Part shown: positions 54,095 to 64,000 of the stretch, piece after piece
Layout of the letters: the number at the start of each line of letters is the position of its first letter
Numbering within the stretch: the stretch's first letter is position 1
Assembly: GCA_021186555.1 (NCBI GenBank)
Contig: JAJKFL010000042.1
Coordinates: 47,846,980 to 47,910,979 of the forward strand
Reading direction: 5' to 3'
DNA length: 64,000 nt
Origin: Reticulitermes speratus
Lineage: Eukaryota > Arthropoda > Insecta > Blattodea > Rhinotermitidae
Position numbers and translations under genes: made by a program
Notes under the pieces: model-generated
Told to the model about the DNA's origin: nothing
The model's input: only the letters and a program-made list of their open reading frames with translations
Databases searched by the model: none

Positions 54095-54640
54095 AACAGT
54101 GCTAAAAGCAAGGTACACAAATCCGTGGATCAAAAATATATTTATCATTCAACCAGTTCTACGTGTTTGTGTACCCTTGGCTAGCTTCAGGGAAGCCATT
54201 ATAATACTACCAACTTTGAATTTTATATATTCTTTGAAATCATCCCGTTGTTTATATAATCGAGTATTTCAATCTTTGTCAGAATAAACACAACACTTTC
54301 CAAAATGCACTATTTTTATCTCTGATCATGTTTCGGCCGCGTACCTGGCCATCATCACTGTCATTTGTCGAACTGATCAATTATATATTTCTTCTATAAA
54401 ATAGAAATCTCTTCCATCCTACTGTTTTAATATATTTATACTTGGGTAATTTTAACTACTGGAATATATGCATTTAAATACATGTTATTCCTTATAGGGA
54501 AAAGTGGGAGATTTTGTTTTGTATATATTTAACTGTAAAGGGGAGGCCTCCATCTCAACATATATTATTTTTCTTATGATCATAACTTGTACCTGATGAT
54601 GGCCGCGTACGATGTCGAAACATGTTGTAAAGATAATAAA
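54095..54640. mobile_element. Hammerhead-bearing composite, decayed
   Basis: Three motifs. A minus motif near 54150-54195 (CTGAAGC, damaged core). A minus motif near 54325-54362 (GTGATGA, GGCC/GGCC, GAAACATGATC). A plus motif at 54587-54632 (CTGATGA 54593-54599, GAAAC 54617-54621, ATGTT, GTA). The last two face each other about 230 bp apart, the same layout as 29325-29835. The plus motif has an intact core but a short helix II. Confidence 0.6.
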
Positions 54641-54950
54641 TGGTGCATGTGAAAAGTGTTGCGTTTGATGTGAAAAAAAAATTGAAATATAATTTGCATT
54701 GTATATTATCTGTCACTTGTCAAGTACCGTCGAACAGGTACTAATGAATTTTGACACTAGAAGTGCCAGTAAAATTTCTCTGGATGTTCCAATTTTGGTT
54801 AAAATCGGACAAAATGACGGACAGTTTATCAAGAAGGCATTACATTTATGTATGTAACTTGAAGGCGACTGAAGTATTTGTTACGCCGAAAAAAAATGTT
54901 TAAAACAAATGTTATAAAGAACAGTTAAAATTTTATATCCAGTAGAGATG
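54641..54950. other. No gene recognised
   Basis: AT-rich; short. Confidence 0.3.
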
Positions 54951-55882
54951 CGTAAGTATTGCCGTAAGTATTGCCGTAAGTATTGCCGTAATATTGCCGT
55001 AAGTATTGCCGTAAGTATTGCCGTAATTATTGCCGTAAGTATGTTTGCCGTAAGTATTGCCGTAAGTATTGCCGTAAGTATTGCCGTAAGTATTGCCGTA
55101 AGTATTGCCGTAATTATTGCCGTAAGTATTGCCGTAAGTATTGCCGTAATATTGCCGTAAGTATTGCCGTAATTATTGCCGTAAGTATTGCCGTAAGTAT
55201 TGCCGTAAGTATGCCGTATTATTGCCGTAATTGCGTAAGTATTGCCGTAAGTATTGCCGTAATTATTGCCGTAAGTATTGCCGTAATGTATTGCCGTAAT
55301 ATTGCCGTAAGTATTGCCGTAAGTATTGCCGTAAGTATTGCCGTAAGTATTGCCGTAAGTATTGCCGTAAGTATTGCCGTAAGTATTGCCGTAAGTATTG
55401 CCGTAACTATTGCCGTAACTATTGCCGTAAGTATTGCCGTAAGTATTGCCGTAAGTATTGCCGTAAGTATTGCCGTAAGTATTCCGTAAGTATTGCCGTA
55501 AGTATTGCCGTAAGTATTGCCGTAACATAGCCGTAACTATTGCGTAGTATTCCGTAGATTGCCGTAAGTATTGCCGTAAGTATTGCCGTAACTATTGCCG
55601 TAACATGCTAAAGTATTGCCGTAAGTATTGCCGTAAGTATTGCCGTAAGTATTGCCGTAAGTATTGCCGTAAGTATTGCCGAGTATTGCCGTAAGTATGC
55701 CGTACTATGCCGTAAAATTGCCGTAAGTATTGCCGTAAGTATTGCCGTAAGTATTGCCGTAATAGCGAACTATTGCCGTAACTATTGCCGTAACTATTGC
55801 GTAAGTATTGCCGTAATATTGCCGTAACTATTGCCGTAACTATTGCCGTAACTATTGCCGTAAGTATTGCCGTAAGTATTGC
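54951..55882 (+). repeat. Tandem array, 12-bp unit GTAAGTATTGCC
   Basis: About 75 copies of gtaagtattgcc, with variants gtaactattgcc and gtaattattgcc and many 1-bp losses on the right. The period is a multiple of 3, so a 215-codon minus frame (TYGN repeats) stays open; this is an artefact. Each unit contains GTAAGTAT, identical to the ideal 5' splice site intron side on the plus strand. Confidence 0.93.
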
Positions 55883-56340
55883 GACGATTAAACAAAACTG
55901 AACATTTAAGCCTCAATTTCTACTGCACACGTGAAATTTCCCAGCTTTTAGATCCGTCCGATCGAGCGGTGATTCGCATTGTGGATGTGAAACTTACTGT
56001 CAACGGACTGCTTAAAATGTACGTGGAAACAAGAAACGTTAATGTAAGTTTTACTTGTAAACGTCCTGTAGAAGGGATTAACTTTCTGAGAGTGAAAAGG
56101 TCATGTAGACGTCATAAAAGTGATGTTAGGAAAATAGATATGATCAGTCCTGAATAAACGGATTCAGTCTACGCGCCTTTGTTCATTCAAACATTAACTT
56201 TAAGGAGTGGAAAATATTTTGGATTCATTCATTGTTATTCTGTTTGTAGCCGAACTGCCCTTTTTTTGAAGAGAAAAAAAGTAGGATTAATACATCGCTG
56301 TGTGTGCGTGTGTGCGTGCTTGTGTGTGTCCCATTTATAC
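55883..56340. other. No gene recognised; (GT)n at 56298-56330
   Basis: A 92-codon plus frame (55879-56157) starts in the array and shows no known domain. It is left unannotated. Confidence 0.35.
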
Positions 56341-56345
56341 TTTTG

Positions 56346-56635
56346 GACCGGTCAGGATAGCTCAGTCGGTATAGCGACTTGCTACGGGCTGGACGGTCCG
56401 GGGATCGAATCCCGGTGGTGACGAGATTTTCCGTACCCGTCCAGACCGCCCTGGGCCCACCCAGCCTCATGTACAATGGGTACCGGGTCTCTTTCCTGGG
56501 GGTAAAGCACCAGGGGCGTGGCGTTGACCACCCATCTAGTGCCGAGGTTAAAGAAAGAGTAGAGGAACACCTCCACCCCTGTGTCTTAATGGCGTGTTAT
56601 GGTGTGAAATTCACTTTATTTTACCTTTACCGGTC
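56346..56635 (+). mobile_element. SINE-1 full-length copy, plus strand
   Basis: Reference copy for the family here. Box A gatagctcagtcggtatagc, box B cggggatcgaatcccggtgg; body cgtccagaccgccctgggcc, caatgggtaccgggtctctt and gaccacccatctagtgccga; ends ttttacctttacc. Confidence 0.93.
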
Positions 56636-57390
56636 TACCGATTTCTTCAACACTTCATGTGAAATTTGTGTTGTAACGAGACACTTAACGCTATATTTGC
56701 TAACTTCCTACAATAAGTAATAACAACATGGCGGCTGTCCGAATACGCTTTGTAAGTTTTGCCCTGGTGCTACTTATTGCATTCACGAAAGATGGCGAAC
56801 GGTAGACGGTAGCTGTCTTGTCTACATGCGAGGAAGAGTATCTTGTATCCCGTATGTATGTCATGTGACGGTAAGCTGACTGTTGCAGAGCTGTTAACGG
56901 CATGGGCAAGCGCGGTTTGTGTTGCGCATAAATATGTGGAAAGCAGAATTCTTTTACGATTGGGTTAAGTGGGCAAATAATTTGTGATCCTTATTTGCGT
57001 TAGGTTAATTATAAACGTTTGTCGTGGTTGTCCTCAGTACTTGATGTGTCTTCCAGTTGACTGCGACGTCGGACTTGACGGTGACCCCATCTGACACTGA
57101 ACACTTAACAGAAAATAAACGTGTTTTGTGTAGGAAGTCTGATTATTTAATTTTATCGTGTTGCGCTACTGTAACTGCCTGTGGCCCCCGGGGGGCATGT
57201 CGATCGTTTAAAATACGCACTCTGCTACGCACGTGTCTGGCAACCGCATAAAATGAATTTACTTTTGCTTGCCTTTGAAGCTAACACAAAGAATTTAAAA
57301 TTCCGCACTGCATAAAGCGATGTTATTTATAGAACTTTCATGGTCAAGAGTAAAATGACTTCATTATGTGCAAAATGTTCGGACAGTAAC
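56636..57390. other. No gene recognised
   Basis: Unique sequence; short frames without family resemblance. Confidence 0.35.
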
Positions 57391-57391
57391 G

Positions 57392-57590
57392 GTCTTACCG
57401 ACCGAGCCAGCAGCACTCCTGCTGCTTGTACAGGAGGTTCCGGGTTCGAATTCAACCTAAAGACCGGCTCTCATGACAGATTTTTCGTCGCTTTTTTTAG
57501 ACCATCCAGTTAAATGCCAGGATGGTGTTATAGTTAAGCCATGAACGTTTCCTTTCACATCCTTGCCACTTTATTAGGCAGTGTAGTAGT
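57392..57590 (+). mobile_element. SINE-like element with tRNA-like head
   Basis: gtcttaccgaccgagccagc in A-box position, then ggttccgggttcgaattcaa (B box), then a short body (ccatccagttaaatgccagg). Single copy in this window, so family membership is unproven. Confidence 0.45.
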
Positions 57591-57608
57591 TTATTCATGT
57601 AACATATA

Positions 57609-57766
57609 TCAGGTGTGAACAAATCCCGGGCAACAGGTCGCCGGGACGAAAAAAAATTTTGTACTGTGACGCCTAATATTTTGGGTCAGCAGTATGGAAC
57701 TTGCTTCTGGTGCCTAGAATTTTTGAGGTGGCTGCTAGATTTTTGGAAAAAAATGTTCACCCCTGA
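57609..57766. mobile_element. MITE with TCAGGxGTGAACA ends
   Basis: Left tcaggtgtgaaca and right tgttcacccctga are inverted with one mismatch. TA lies on both sides (57607-57608, 57767-57768), consistent with a Tc1/mariner-type duplication. The interior is shared with 2765-2900. Confidence 0.75.
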
Positions 57767-57769
57767 TAT

Positions 57770-58305
57770 ATATGTCTGTGTATGTATGTACGTGACGGGA
57801 GAGCGAATTTTACATTTGCAGTTAAATGGAAAGTAGGTGAAGATGATTTTGAAAGCAGCATGAAGACTCACTTTAAAATACTGACCGAAAAGTTACCTGA
57901 AAATATTGGGAAATCGCAACTATCTACTGCCCCCCCCTCCCCGCATCATATTTTGACGGAATATTGATCTACGATCTCTATATTCACGTTGTGGGTTGTT
58001 TATTTATGTGAATTGAATGATTGAATGTTCTTGTGGTTTTATTTTACATACGAATTATTTACTTTGCATGTACACGATTCAGTTGCTGGAAAGAAAACAT
58101 TTATCCAGGAATTATGAAAAAAAGTACCATTTAAAATCAGCACATTCCATCCTTCACTAAAACCGAAGAGAAAATTTCCATTAGCAAACAATTCCGTTGG
58201 TATTCCATGCAATTTAATTACAATTCGGTTTTTATGGAGGCAGGCATATTTTATTAAGAATATTTTTATGAATTCTGCTATTTTATGGGATGTGTACACC
58301 GCGTA
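57770..58305. other. No gene recognised
   Basis: AT-rich unique sequence. Confidence 0.35.
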
Positions 58306-58309
58306 GTCT

Positions 58310-58530
58310 CGTATAAGTGTTCCGACGTTTCAGAGATGAATCAATCCTTACTGTGCTTCCTCCAGATCGCAAGAAAGACACTACATATTCTTGTGGAGGC
58401 AGTTAATCAGGTATATCTGTATATTATAAGTCCTTGAACCTTCTTTAAAACTGTTAAGTAAGGCACTTCGAAACGTCGGCAGCAACTTACGCAACGACAC
58501 AGCTCCACATCTTAGAAGACCTGAATTCTC
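58310..58530. repeat. Old foldback element, hammerhead-like family
   Basis: tgttccgacgtttcagagat near 58318 and acttcgaaacgtcggcagca near 58466 are inverted. The outer words tagaagacctgaattctc recall the other family ends. The core has decayed. Confidence 0.45.
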
Positions 58531-59055
58531 AAAAATACCTGTAGGAGTATTTCGAATTTGATAAGGAACTTCTCATAGTGGACCCAATTTGGATCTTGCG
58601 TGTGTTTTTTTTTGTGATGTTTCGTTAGAAATTAACATTATCGTGAAGGGTGTATGTTTTCGATGAAGTGGGAATTTTAATTTCATAAGCAAAACTTAGC
58701 TTCAAACGGTTAATTAAATTCCGAATCGTAGTTGTAATTTTGGGGATTTAAAAAAGAATATTTCCGGTTTCAAATTTTAAATGAAATGAGAAATATATAT
58801 ACAATTAATTTTGTGTGTAACGTAATCAGAAAGAGATTTTAAATTTGGCTTCTCATATAAAAGCTTCATTTTTTGTTGTTTGTTGTTTCATCTAACGATG
58901 GGTTTTCAGCTTGGGAATTCGTATGACGTCAAATTTGAAATGATAGGTTTGATGAATTGATCAGGATGTGGGCGGAAACCATTGGTGAGTGTTTGAATGT
59001 ACCCAGTCATTTGTCTGTAGGACACACAACACTTATCAAGTGTAAACACAGCTGT
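58531..59055. other. No gene recognised
   Basis: AT-rich unique sequence. Confidence 0.35.
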
Positions 59056-59058
59056 ATA

Positions 59059-59644
59059 CAGGGCATACACAAGAGAATGGTGCGGTTTCAAAAGTGAATA
59101 AAAAATTTATTTCTCACCTTACACGGGAACAACATACACCGTCAGCGGCGGCAACTGTCCAAGTTTCTCATTTGGTAATTACAATCCTTCAATGTTTGCA
59201 CCCTGGGTCACACGACAACATCCACACGGTAATCAAACTCATCCCACACCCGGTGTAGCATGTCCGCTGTAATGGCCTGCAGTGCATGCGTTATCCGATC
59301 ACGAATTTCATGGATGGACGTGGGCAATGGTGGTACATAAACGCTGTCTTTAACGAACTCCCAAAGAAAGAAATCGCACGGTGTAAGATCTGGCGAACGG
59401 GATGGCCAAGGGAGAAGGTTCTGGACACCTCAAAACGGAGCACACAGAAAGCCTTCTCCTGTTGCAACGCCATCTTTGAAACTGGCCCCGCGGCCACGCA
59501 GTAAGCATGAGAAGCGAACTGCTGTTAGCGCTTGAGAAACTTGGACAGTGCCGCCGCTGAACGGTGTATGTTGTGCCCGTGTAATGTGAGACATAAATTT
59601 TTTATTCACTTTTGAAACCGCACCATTCTTTTGTGTATGCCCTG
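59059..59644 (-). mobile_element. Second mariner deletion derivative
   Basis: Same ends as 35371-35945, flanked by TA (59057-59058, 59645-59646). The transposase C-terminal segment on the minus strand has frameshifts. The internal deletion junction differs: here the segment ggacacctcaaaacggagca lies where the other copy has a different joint. The two copies therefore come from separate deletion events in one family. Confidence 0.85.
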
Positions 59645-59945
59645 TACTTTCATTGCATTACTACGTGACGCAGCATAAGAGACCCCGTTTTAAAAATATA
59701 TCTCAAAAATTATGTGACTTAACTCAAAAACGTGTTGAATGTATAATTTGTGTTTGTGCTTCTTCTACAAACTACCGTATAATCGTAATGTCTGTCGCTC
59801 CAATAAATATTTGGCGACTTGCTCTCAAAATTCGCGCATAAACACCAACAGGTGTTTGTGTATTTTCAGGTATTTTTGTCCCATTGAAATCAAAATTGTG
59901 ATTTGTGAATTTTGATTTTGTTTAATATAAAATTTTCATTACATT
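59645..59945. other. No gene recognised
   Basis: AT-rich unique sequence. Confidence 0.3.
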
Positions 59946-59949
59946 CAAG

Positions 59950-60085
59950 ATTCAAGTCTTCCGGTATATGACGTTGTGTCATTGATCTAGTAGTTCCCCG
60001 ACGTTTCGAAGGCACTACGAGCCTTCGAAACGTCGGGGAACTACTAGATCAATGACACAGCGTCATATACCGGAAGACCTAAAAA
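59950..60085. repeat. Near-perfect palindrome, ~62-bp arms
   Basis: aagtcttccggtatatgacg ... cgacgtttcgaaggc | actacga | gccttcgaaacgtcg ... tataccggaagacct. It keeps the cgaaacgtcg motif of the foldback family but has no CTGANGA core. Confidence 0.88.
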
Positions 60086-60234
60086 TTCACCACCGCCGCT
60101 GTGATCACCTCAATTCCCTCATTATATTTACGTAAGCAATCCTCCATTTATTACATTCCGGAGACGGACATAGCATAGCTGATGAATAGATTTATGCATC
60201 ATTCTGTATCGAAAGCACCAGGAACCACGAAAGA

Positions 60235-60505
60235 CTTTTTTTTTTTCCAATGGCTCGACAGCCCCTTGGGGGGCCTAGGCCGCCTCATTTTTTCGACGCT
60301 TCACGATCACACTCAGACACACCACACTCGGTAGGACTCCTCTGTACGAGTGATCAGCCCGTCGCAGAGACCTCTACCTGACAACACACAACACTCACAG
60401 CAGACAGACATCCATGCCATATGCGGGATTCGAACCCGCATTCCCATCAAGCGAGCGGCCGCAGACCCACGCCTTAGACCACACGGCCAATGGTATCGGC
60501 ACTAA
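60235..60505 (-). mobile_element. SINE-2 copy, minus strand
   Basis: ttttttttttccaatggctc then gacagccccttgg at the left; head complement cttagaccacacggccaatg at about 60472-60491. Confidence 0.92.
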
Positions 60506-61214
60506 ATACCTTATTTGGAATAAACTGGCCTCTCAACTGTGATTCAAAACTGGGGATTTCCCGGTGTGTGAATTACGATATCGAATTAAGATTACAGTTT
60601 TTTGGGATATGACGCCGTGTCGTTTGGTGGGTATGTAACAATGTTTTGAAGGAATTTACTTGAATGCTTATTCATAAGATAGCGATGTGATTACATTAGG
60701 CCTTTGACCCACTTCTATATCCTAGATACAAAGATAATTCAAAATTAAACAAATTCGACATTAGAAGGTCTTTGCACTAAGAATGTATGCATTGACTAGA
60801 CAGATGATTGTATACTAACAGTATATACAGAGCTGGCTGAATAGAAAACAGTTTATTCTGTGGTTTGTAGTCAATCTTTGATAGTTATAAACTCTTTTTA
60901 AACATTTGACTTGTTACTATGCCCACTCATTTATATCCAAACAATGCCTACTGTAATGCAATGTGGTTATTTTGCTTACCTGACGGTTTACTTTGACCAT
61001 ATACAAATACTGATGCATGTTATTGGGTCACGTTTGTGAAATAAAAAGCTTGTACATTTGATGCGTGAATTTTAAGCTTGTGATTGGTCGTTTCAGTGAA
61101 GATTTTTTCTTTGGGGCCGTTGTAACGTATGGGCTACTGGAACAGCCTACGTGACCTCTTGTTACGCGTTCTCATACGCTTATAAACGGACATTTCGCTG
61201 CATATTACTAATGT
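60506..61214. other. No gene recognised
   Basis: Contains tttgggatatgacgccgtgt (60600), a scrap of the foldback family. Otherwise unique AT-rich sequence. Confidence 0.35.
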
Positions 61215-61362
61215 GAGTTTTAGGATGAAACCTCAAAGAGATAAGTTGGTAGATCCATGTGTAGATGGTATAATAATATTAAAATTGATATTAAAACATA
61301 GGATGGGTTGGCGTAGGCTGAATTAATTTGGCTGTGAATAGGCGCTGGTAACGAACTGTTGT
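61215..61362 (+). pseudogene. Decayed LINE C-terminal tail
   Basis: agatccatgtgtagatggta then taataatattaaaattgata corresponds to RPRRRWxDNIKxD. ggatgggttggcgtaggctg and gaataggcgctggtaacg correspond to the VGxDxxxLAxxRxxWR block. Frameshifted. Confidence 0.5.
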
Positions 61363-62098
61363 CAACATGGCGGTGAACTCAGTTTTCTCTCTTTCTGGTA
61401 ATTACAACCTTCCTTTTATAATACATTTAATTATATGTACAATGTTATGCGTTTCAGTATGATCATGCTTCGGTAATTACTGTCTTTGGAATGGGGTAAC
61501 AAGCTGTCATTGGTAATAAGAAGTCAGTGTGTTGTTACAGTAAATAAACTTAACAAAGGGCACATATGACATTGTCATTTATGAACTTAATAGGTAGAAA
61601 ATTAGTGGCTCAATGCTGTTTTGGGTTGGTGTCTGAATTTTGGAAGTCTTGATGTCTAAATACATACAGGTTGGTGTGTTAGTCTCGTGGATTGTCACTG
61701 TCGATGGAAGTTATACGATTACCTGTTGTAAGTCGGTTGTTTGTTGTGGTGGTTTTTATATTTGGTGATAAAGTTTGCACACTCTTTCTTTGACGTTTTA
61801 GCCTAGAATAATGTGTTTTTGATTTATTGTTTTGTCATTATATTTTGTTTCTGTTGGTAGTTGTTGGTGTTAAAATTTGGCTAGATGTGTATATCAGCGA
61901 AGTAACGAAAAGGTTCTAAATCTTTCAAGATCTTGGAGAAAAGAATGTTCCTTGATCCCATCAACCTCACATCATCGAACAACTAGTCTTCTAAGAATTT
62001 TATCCATATAAAATAATAATGTTTTATGTGAGACATATTCTAATCTATTAATTCTTGTGTTAAGCATTTAATGACAAAAAGCAAGGTTTCATTTAAAC
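61363..62098. other. No gene recognised
   Basis: AT-rich unique sequence. Confidence 0.35.
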
Positions 62099-62099
62099 A

Positions 62100-63655
62100 C
62101 CAAGTCCGTACCGCGCAGTAAACACACTACGTCTCAGTTATACAAACCAGTCAGTTAATGTTGTACAGTGAAATAATCGCTGTTTGTTCTGAGATCCACA
62201 CAAAACACATAAATACAGTCCGTACCGCGCAGTAAACACACTCCGTCTCAGTTATACAAACCAGTCAGTTAATGTTGTACAGTGAAATAATCGCTGTTTG
62301 TTCTGAGATCCACACAAAACACATAAATACAGTCCGTACCGCGCAGTAAACACACTCCGTCTCAGTTATACAAACCAGTCAGTTAATGTTGTACAGTGAA
62401 ATAATCGCTGTTTGTTCTGAGATCCACACAAAACACATAAATACAGTCCGTACCGCGCAGTAAACACACTCCGTCTCAGTTATACAAACCAGTCAGTTAA
62501 TGTTGTACAGTGAAATAATCGCTGTTTGTTCTGAGATCCACACAAAACACATAAATACAGTCCGTACCGCGCAGTAAACACACTCCGTCTCAGTTATACA
62601 AACCAGTCAGTTAATGTTGTACAGTGAAATAATCGCTGTTTGTTCTGAGATCCACACAAAACACATAAATACAGTCCGTACCGCGCAGTAAACACACTCC
62701 GTCTCAGTTATACAAACCAGTCAGTTAATGTTGTACAGTGAAATAATCGCTGTTTGTTCTGAGATCCACACAAAACACATAAATACAGTCCGTACCGCGC
62801 AGTAAACACACTCCGTCTCAGTTATACAAACCAGTCAGTTAATGTTGTACAGTGAAATAATCGCTGTTTGTTCTGAGATCCACACAAAACACATAAATAC
62901 AGTCCGTACCGCGCAGTAAACACACTCCGTCTCAGTTATACAAACCAGTCAGTTAATGTTGTACAGTGAAATAATCGCTGTTTGTTCTGAGATCCACACA
63001 AAACACATAAATACAGTCCGTACCGCGCAGTAAACACACTCCGTCTCAGTTATACAAACCAGTCAGTTAATGTTGTACAGTGAAATAATCGCTGTTTGTT
63101 CTGAGATCCACACAAAACACATAAATACAGTCCGTACCGCGCAGTAAACACACTCCGTCTCAGTTATACAAACCAGTCAGTTAATGTTGTACAGTGAAAT
63201 AATCGCTGTTTGTTCTGAGATCCACACAAAACACATAAATACAGTCCGTACCGCGCAGTAAACACACTCCGTCTCAGTTATACAAACCAGTCAGTTAATG
63301 TTGTACAGTGAAATAATCGCTGTTTGTTCTGATATCCACACAAAACACATAAATACAGTCCGTACCGCGCAGTAAACACACTCCGTCTCAGTTATACAAA
63401 CCAGTCAGTTAATGTTGTACAGTGAAATAATCGCTGTTTGTTCTGAGATCCACACAAAACACATAAATACAGTCCGTACCGCGCAGTAAACACACTCCGT
63501 CTCAGTTATACAAACCAGTCAGTTAATGTTGTACAGTGAAATAATCGCTGTTTGTTCTGAGATCCACACAAAACACATAAATACACTGTGTGGGCAGAAC
63601 GTAGAATTTTTGAATGTTAAACATGGTGGTACATATAGTAACCGCTGGACTTTAG
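62100..63655 (-). repeat. 114-bp satellite, array 5 (minus orientation)
   Basis: Thirteen nearly identical monomers (all with atgttgtacagtg), ending at the right in the ~95-bp block (gtgtgggcagaacgtagaat ... gtaaccgctggactttaga). It is the most homogeneous of the five arrays. Confidence 0.92.
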
Positions 63656-64000
63656 ATGGTTTCACTTATGTTCTATTGCCACTGACAGTTGTGACGTTAG
63701 TCAGACAGTAGGCCTCAGTACGCAAGTACGCCTTAAGATGGCACGACTACACCCCAACTGTGTGCGTTTTACGAGGAAAGTTATAATTGAGATATGTAGG
63801 AAAAGTAAATTATTCGTGACATTATGACGTATGTAGTTGTTTGATATTAAACGTTGAGGTTCTTTCCTAGCTGAGCACGTTTTAGTAGTGTAAGGTTTTG
63901 TTGTTTATGCGCGAAAAATACATGTAGAAGAACTCAATACGTTGCAAGTCGAGGGTTCTGTAGTGGTAACATAAATGCAAATAGCAGCCTTGGGAGTGAC
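63656..64000. other. No gene recognised
   Basis: Unique sequence to the window edge. Confidence 0.3.

Noticed and set aside
54881-55528. 215-codon minus-strand frame (TYGN repeats)
   Set aside because: It is the 12-bp array read in one frame, with no flanking gene structure.
55879-56157. 92-codon plus-strand frame
   Set aside because: Begins in the 12-bp array; peptide not recognised; no splice sites or promoter. Could be reconsidered with transcript data.
62100-63655. CRISPR-like direct repeats
   Set aside because: Units are contiguous 114-bp satellite monomers without unique spacers, in a eukaryotic context. The same holds for the 66-bp, 41-bp and 35-bp arrays.

Overview
This is a repeat-dominated stretch of a large animal genome, most likely an insect. 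The evidence is spliceosomal exons with GT-AG and probable U12-type sites, many tRNA-derived SINEs, LINE 3' tails, Tc1/mariner, hAT and Harbinger-type elements, Penelope-type hammerhead-like motifs, and a 1.8 kb block built on the insect telomere pentamer TTAGG. A cockroach or termite (Blattodea) fits best, but that is an inference from repeat style, not a proof. There are no bacterial operons, no CRISPR array and no rRNA. The tRNA-like sequences seen are SINE heads rather than tRNA genes.

Only two host genes can be supported. On the left, plus strand, are the last two coding exons (3341-3540 and 5502-5759) of a SPATA20/YyaL-type thioredoxin-domain protein; the rest of the gene lies off the left edge. 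In the middle, plus strand, 39291-39561 is the first coding exon of a T-type voltage-gated calcium channel alpha-1 subunit. It has a one-base frame break and what looks like a U12-type AT-AC donor. Upstream lie a CpG/NRF1-type promoter candidate (37840-38100) and a tandem array of about twenty TCACGTGA E-boxes (36450-37770). Everything from 39562 to the right edge is plausibly intron 1 of this channel gene, since no further exon was recognised.

The rest is repeats. Tandem arrays: a SINE-derived 91-bp array (232-935), 22-bp (3585-3950), 37-bp (6075-6610), TTAGG-like (9470-11290), 33-bp trinucleotide-type (26580-28262), 66-bp (29845-31435), a hairpin 40-44-bp array (31910-32645), 41-bp (42708-46900), 35-bp (51360-52205) and 12-bp GTAAGTATTGCC (54951-55882). 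A 114-bp satellite occurs as five separate arrays in both orientations (12265-14978, 40149-41930, 46985-47735, 49108-50440, 62100-63655). Interspersed elements: at least four tRNA-SINE families, a LINE family seen only as C-terminal RT tails, paired non-autonomous mariners with hairpin derivatives, a hAT element with an 8-bp target duplication, and a Harbinger-like element flanked by TTA.

The most interesting layer is a set of hammerhead-ribozyme-like motifs (CTGANGA, helix II, GAAAC), several arranged head to head inside inverted repeats. The best are at 29380-29424/29735-29779, 16447-16494 and 34802-34847. A degenerate foldback family carries the same signature in many further copies.
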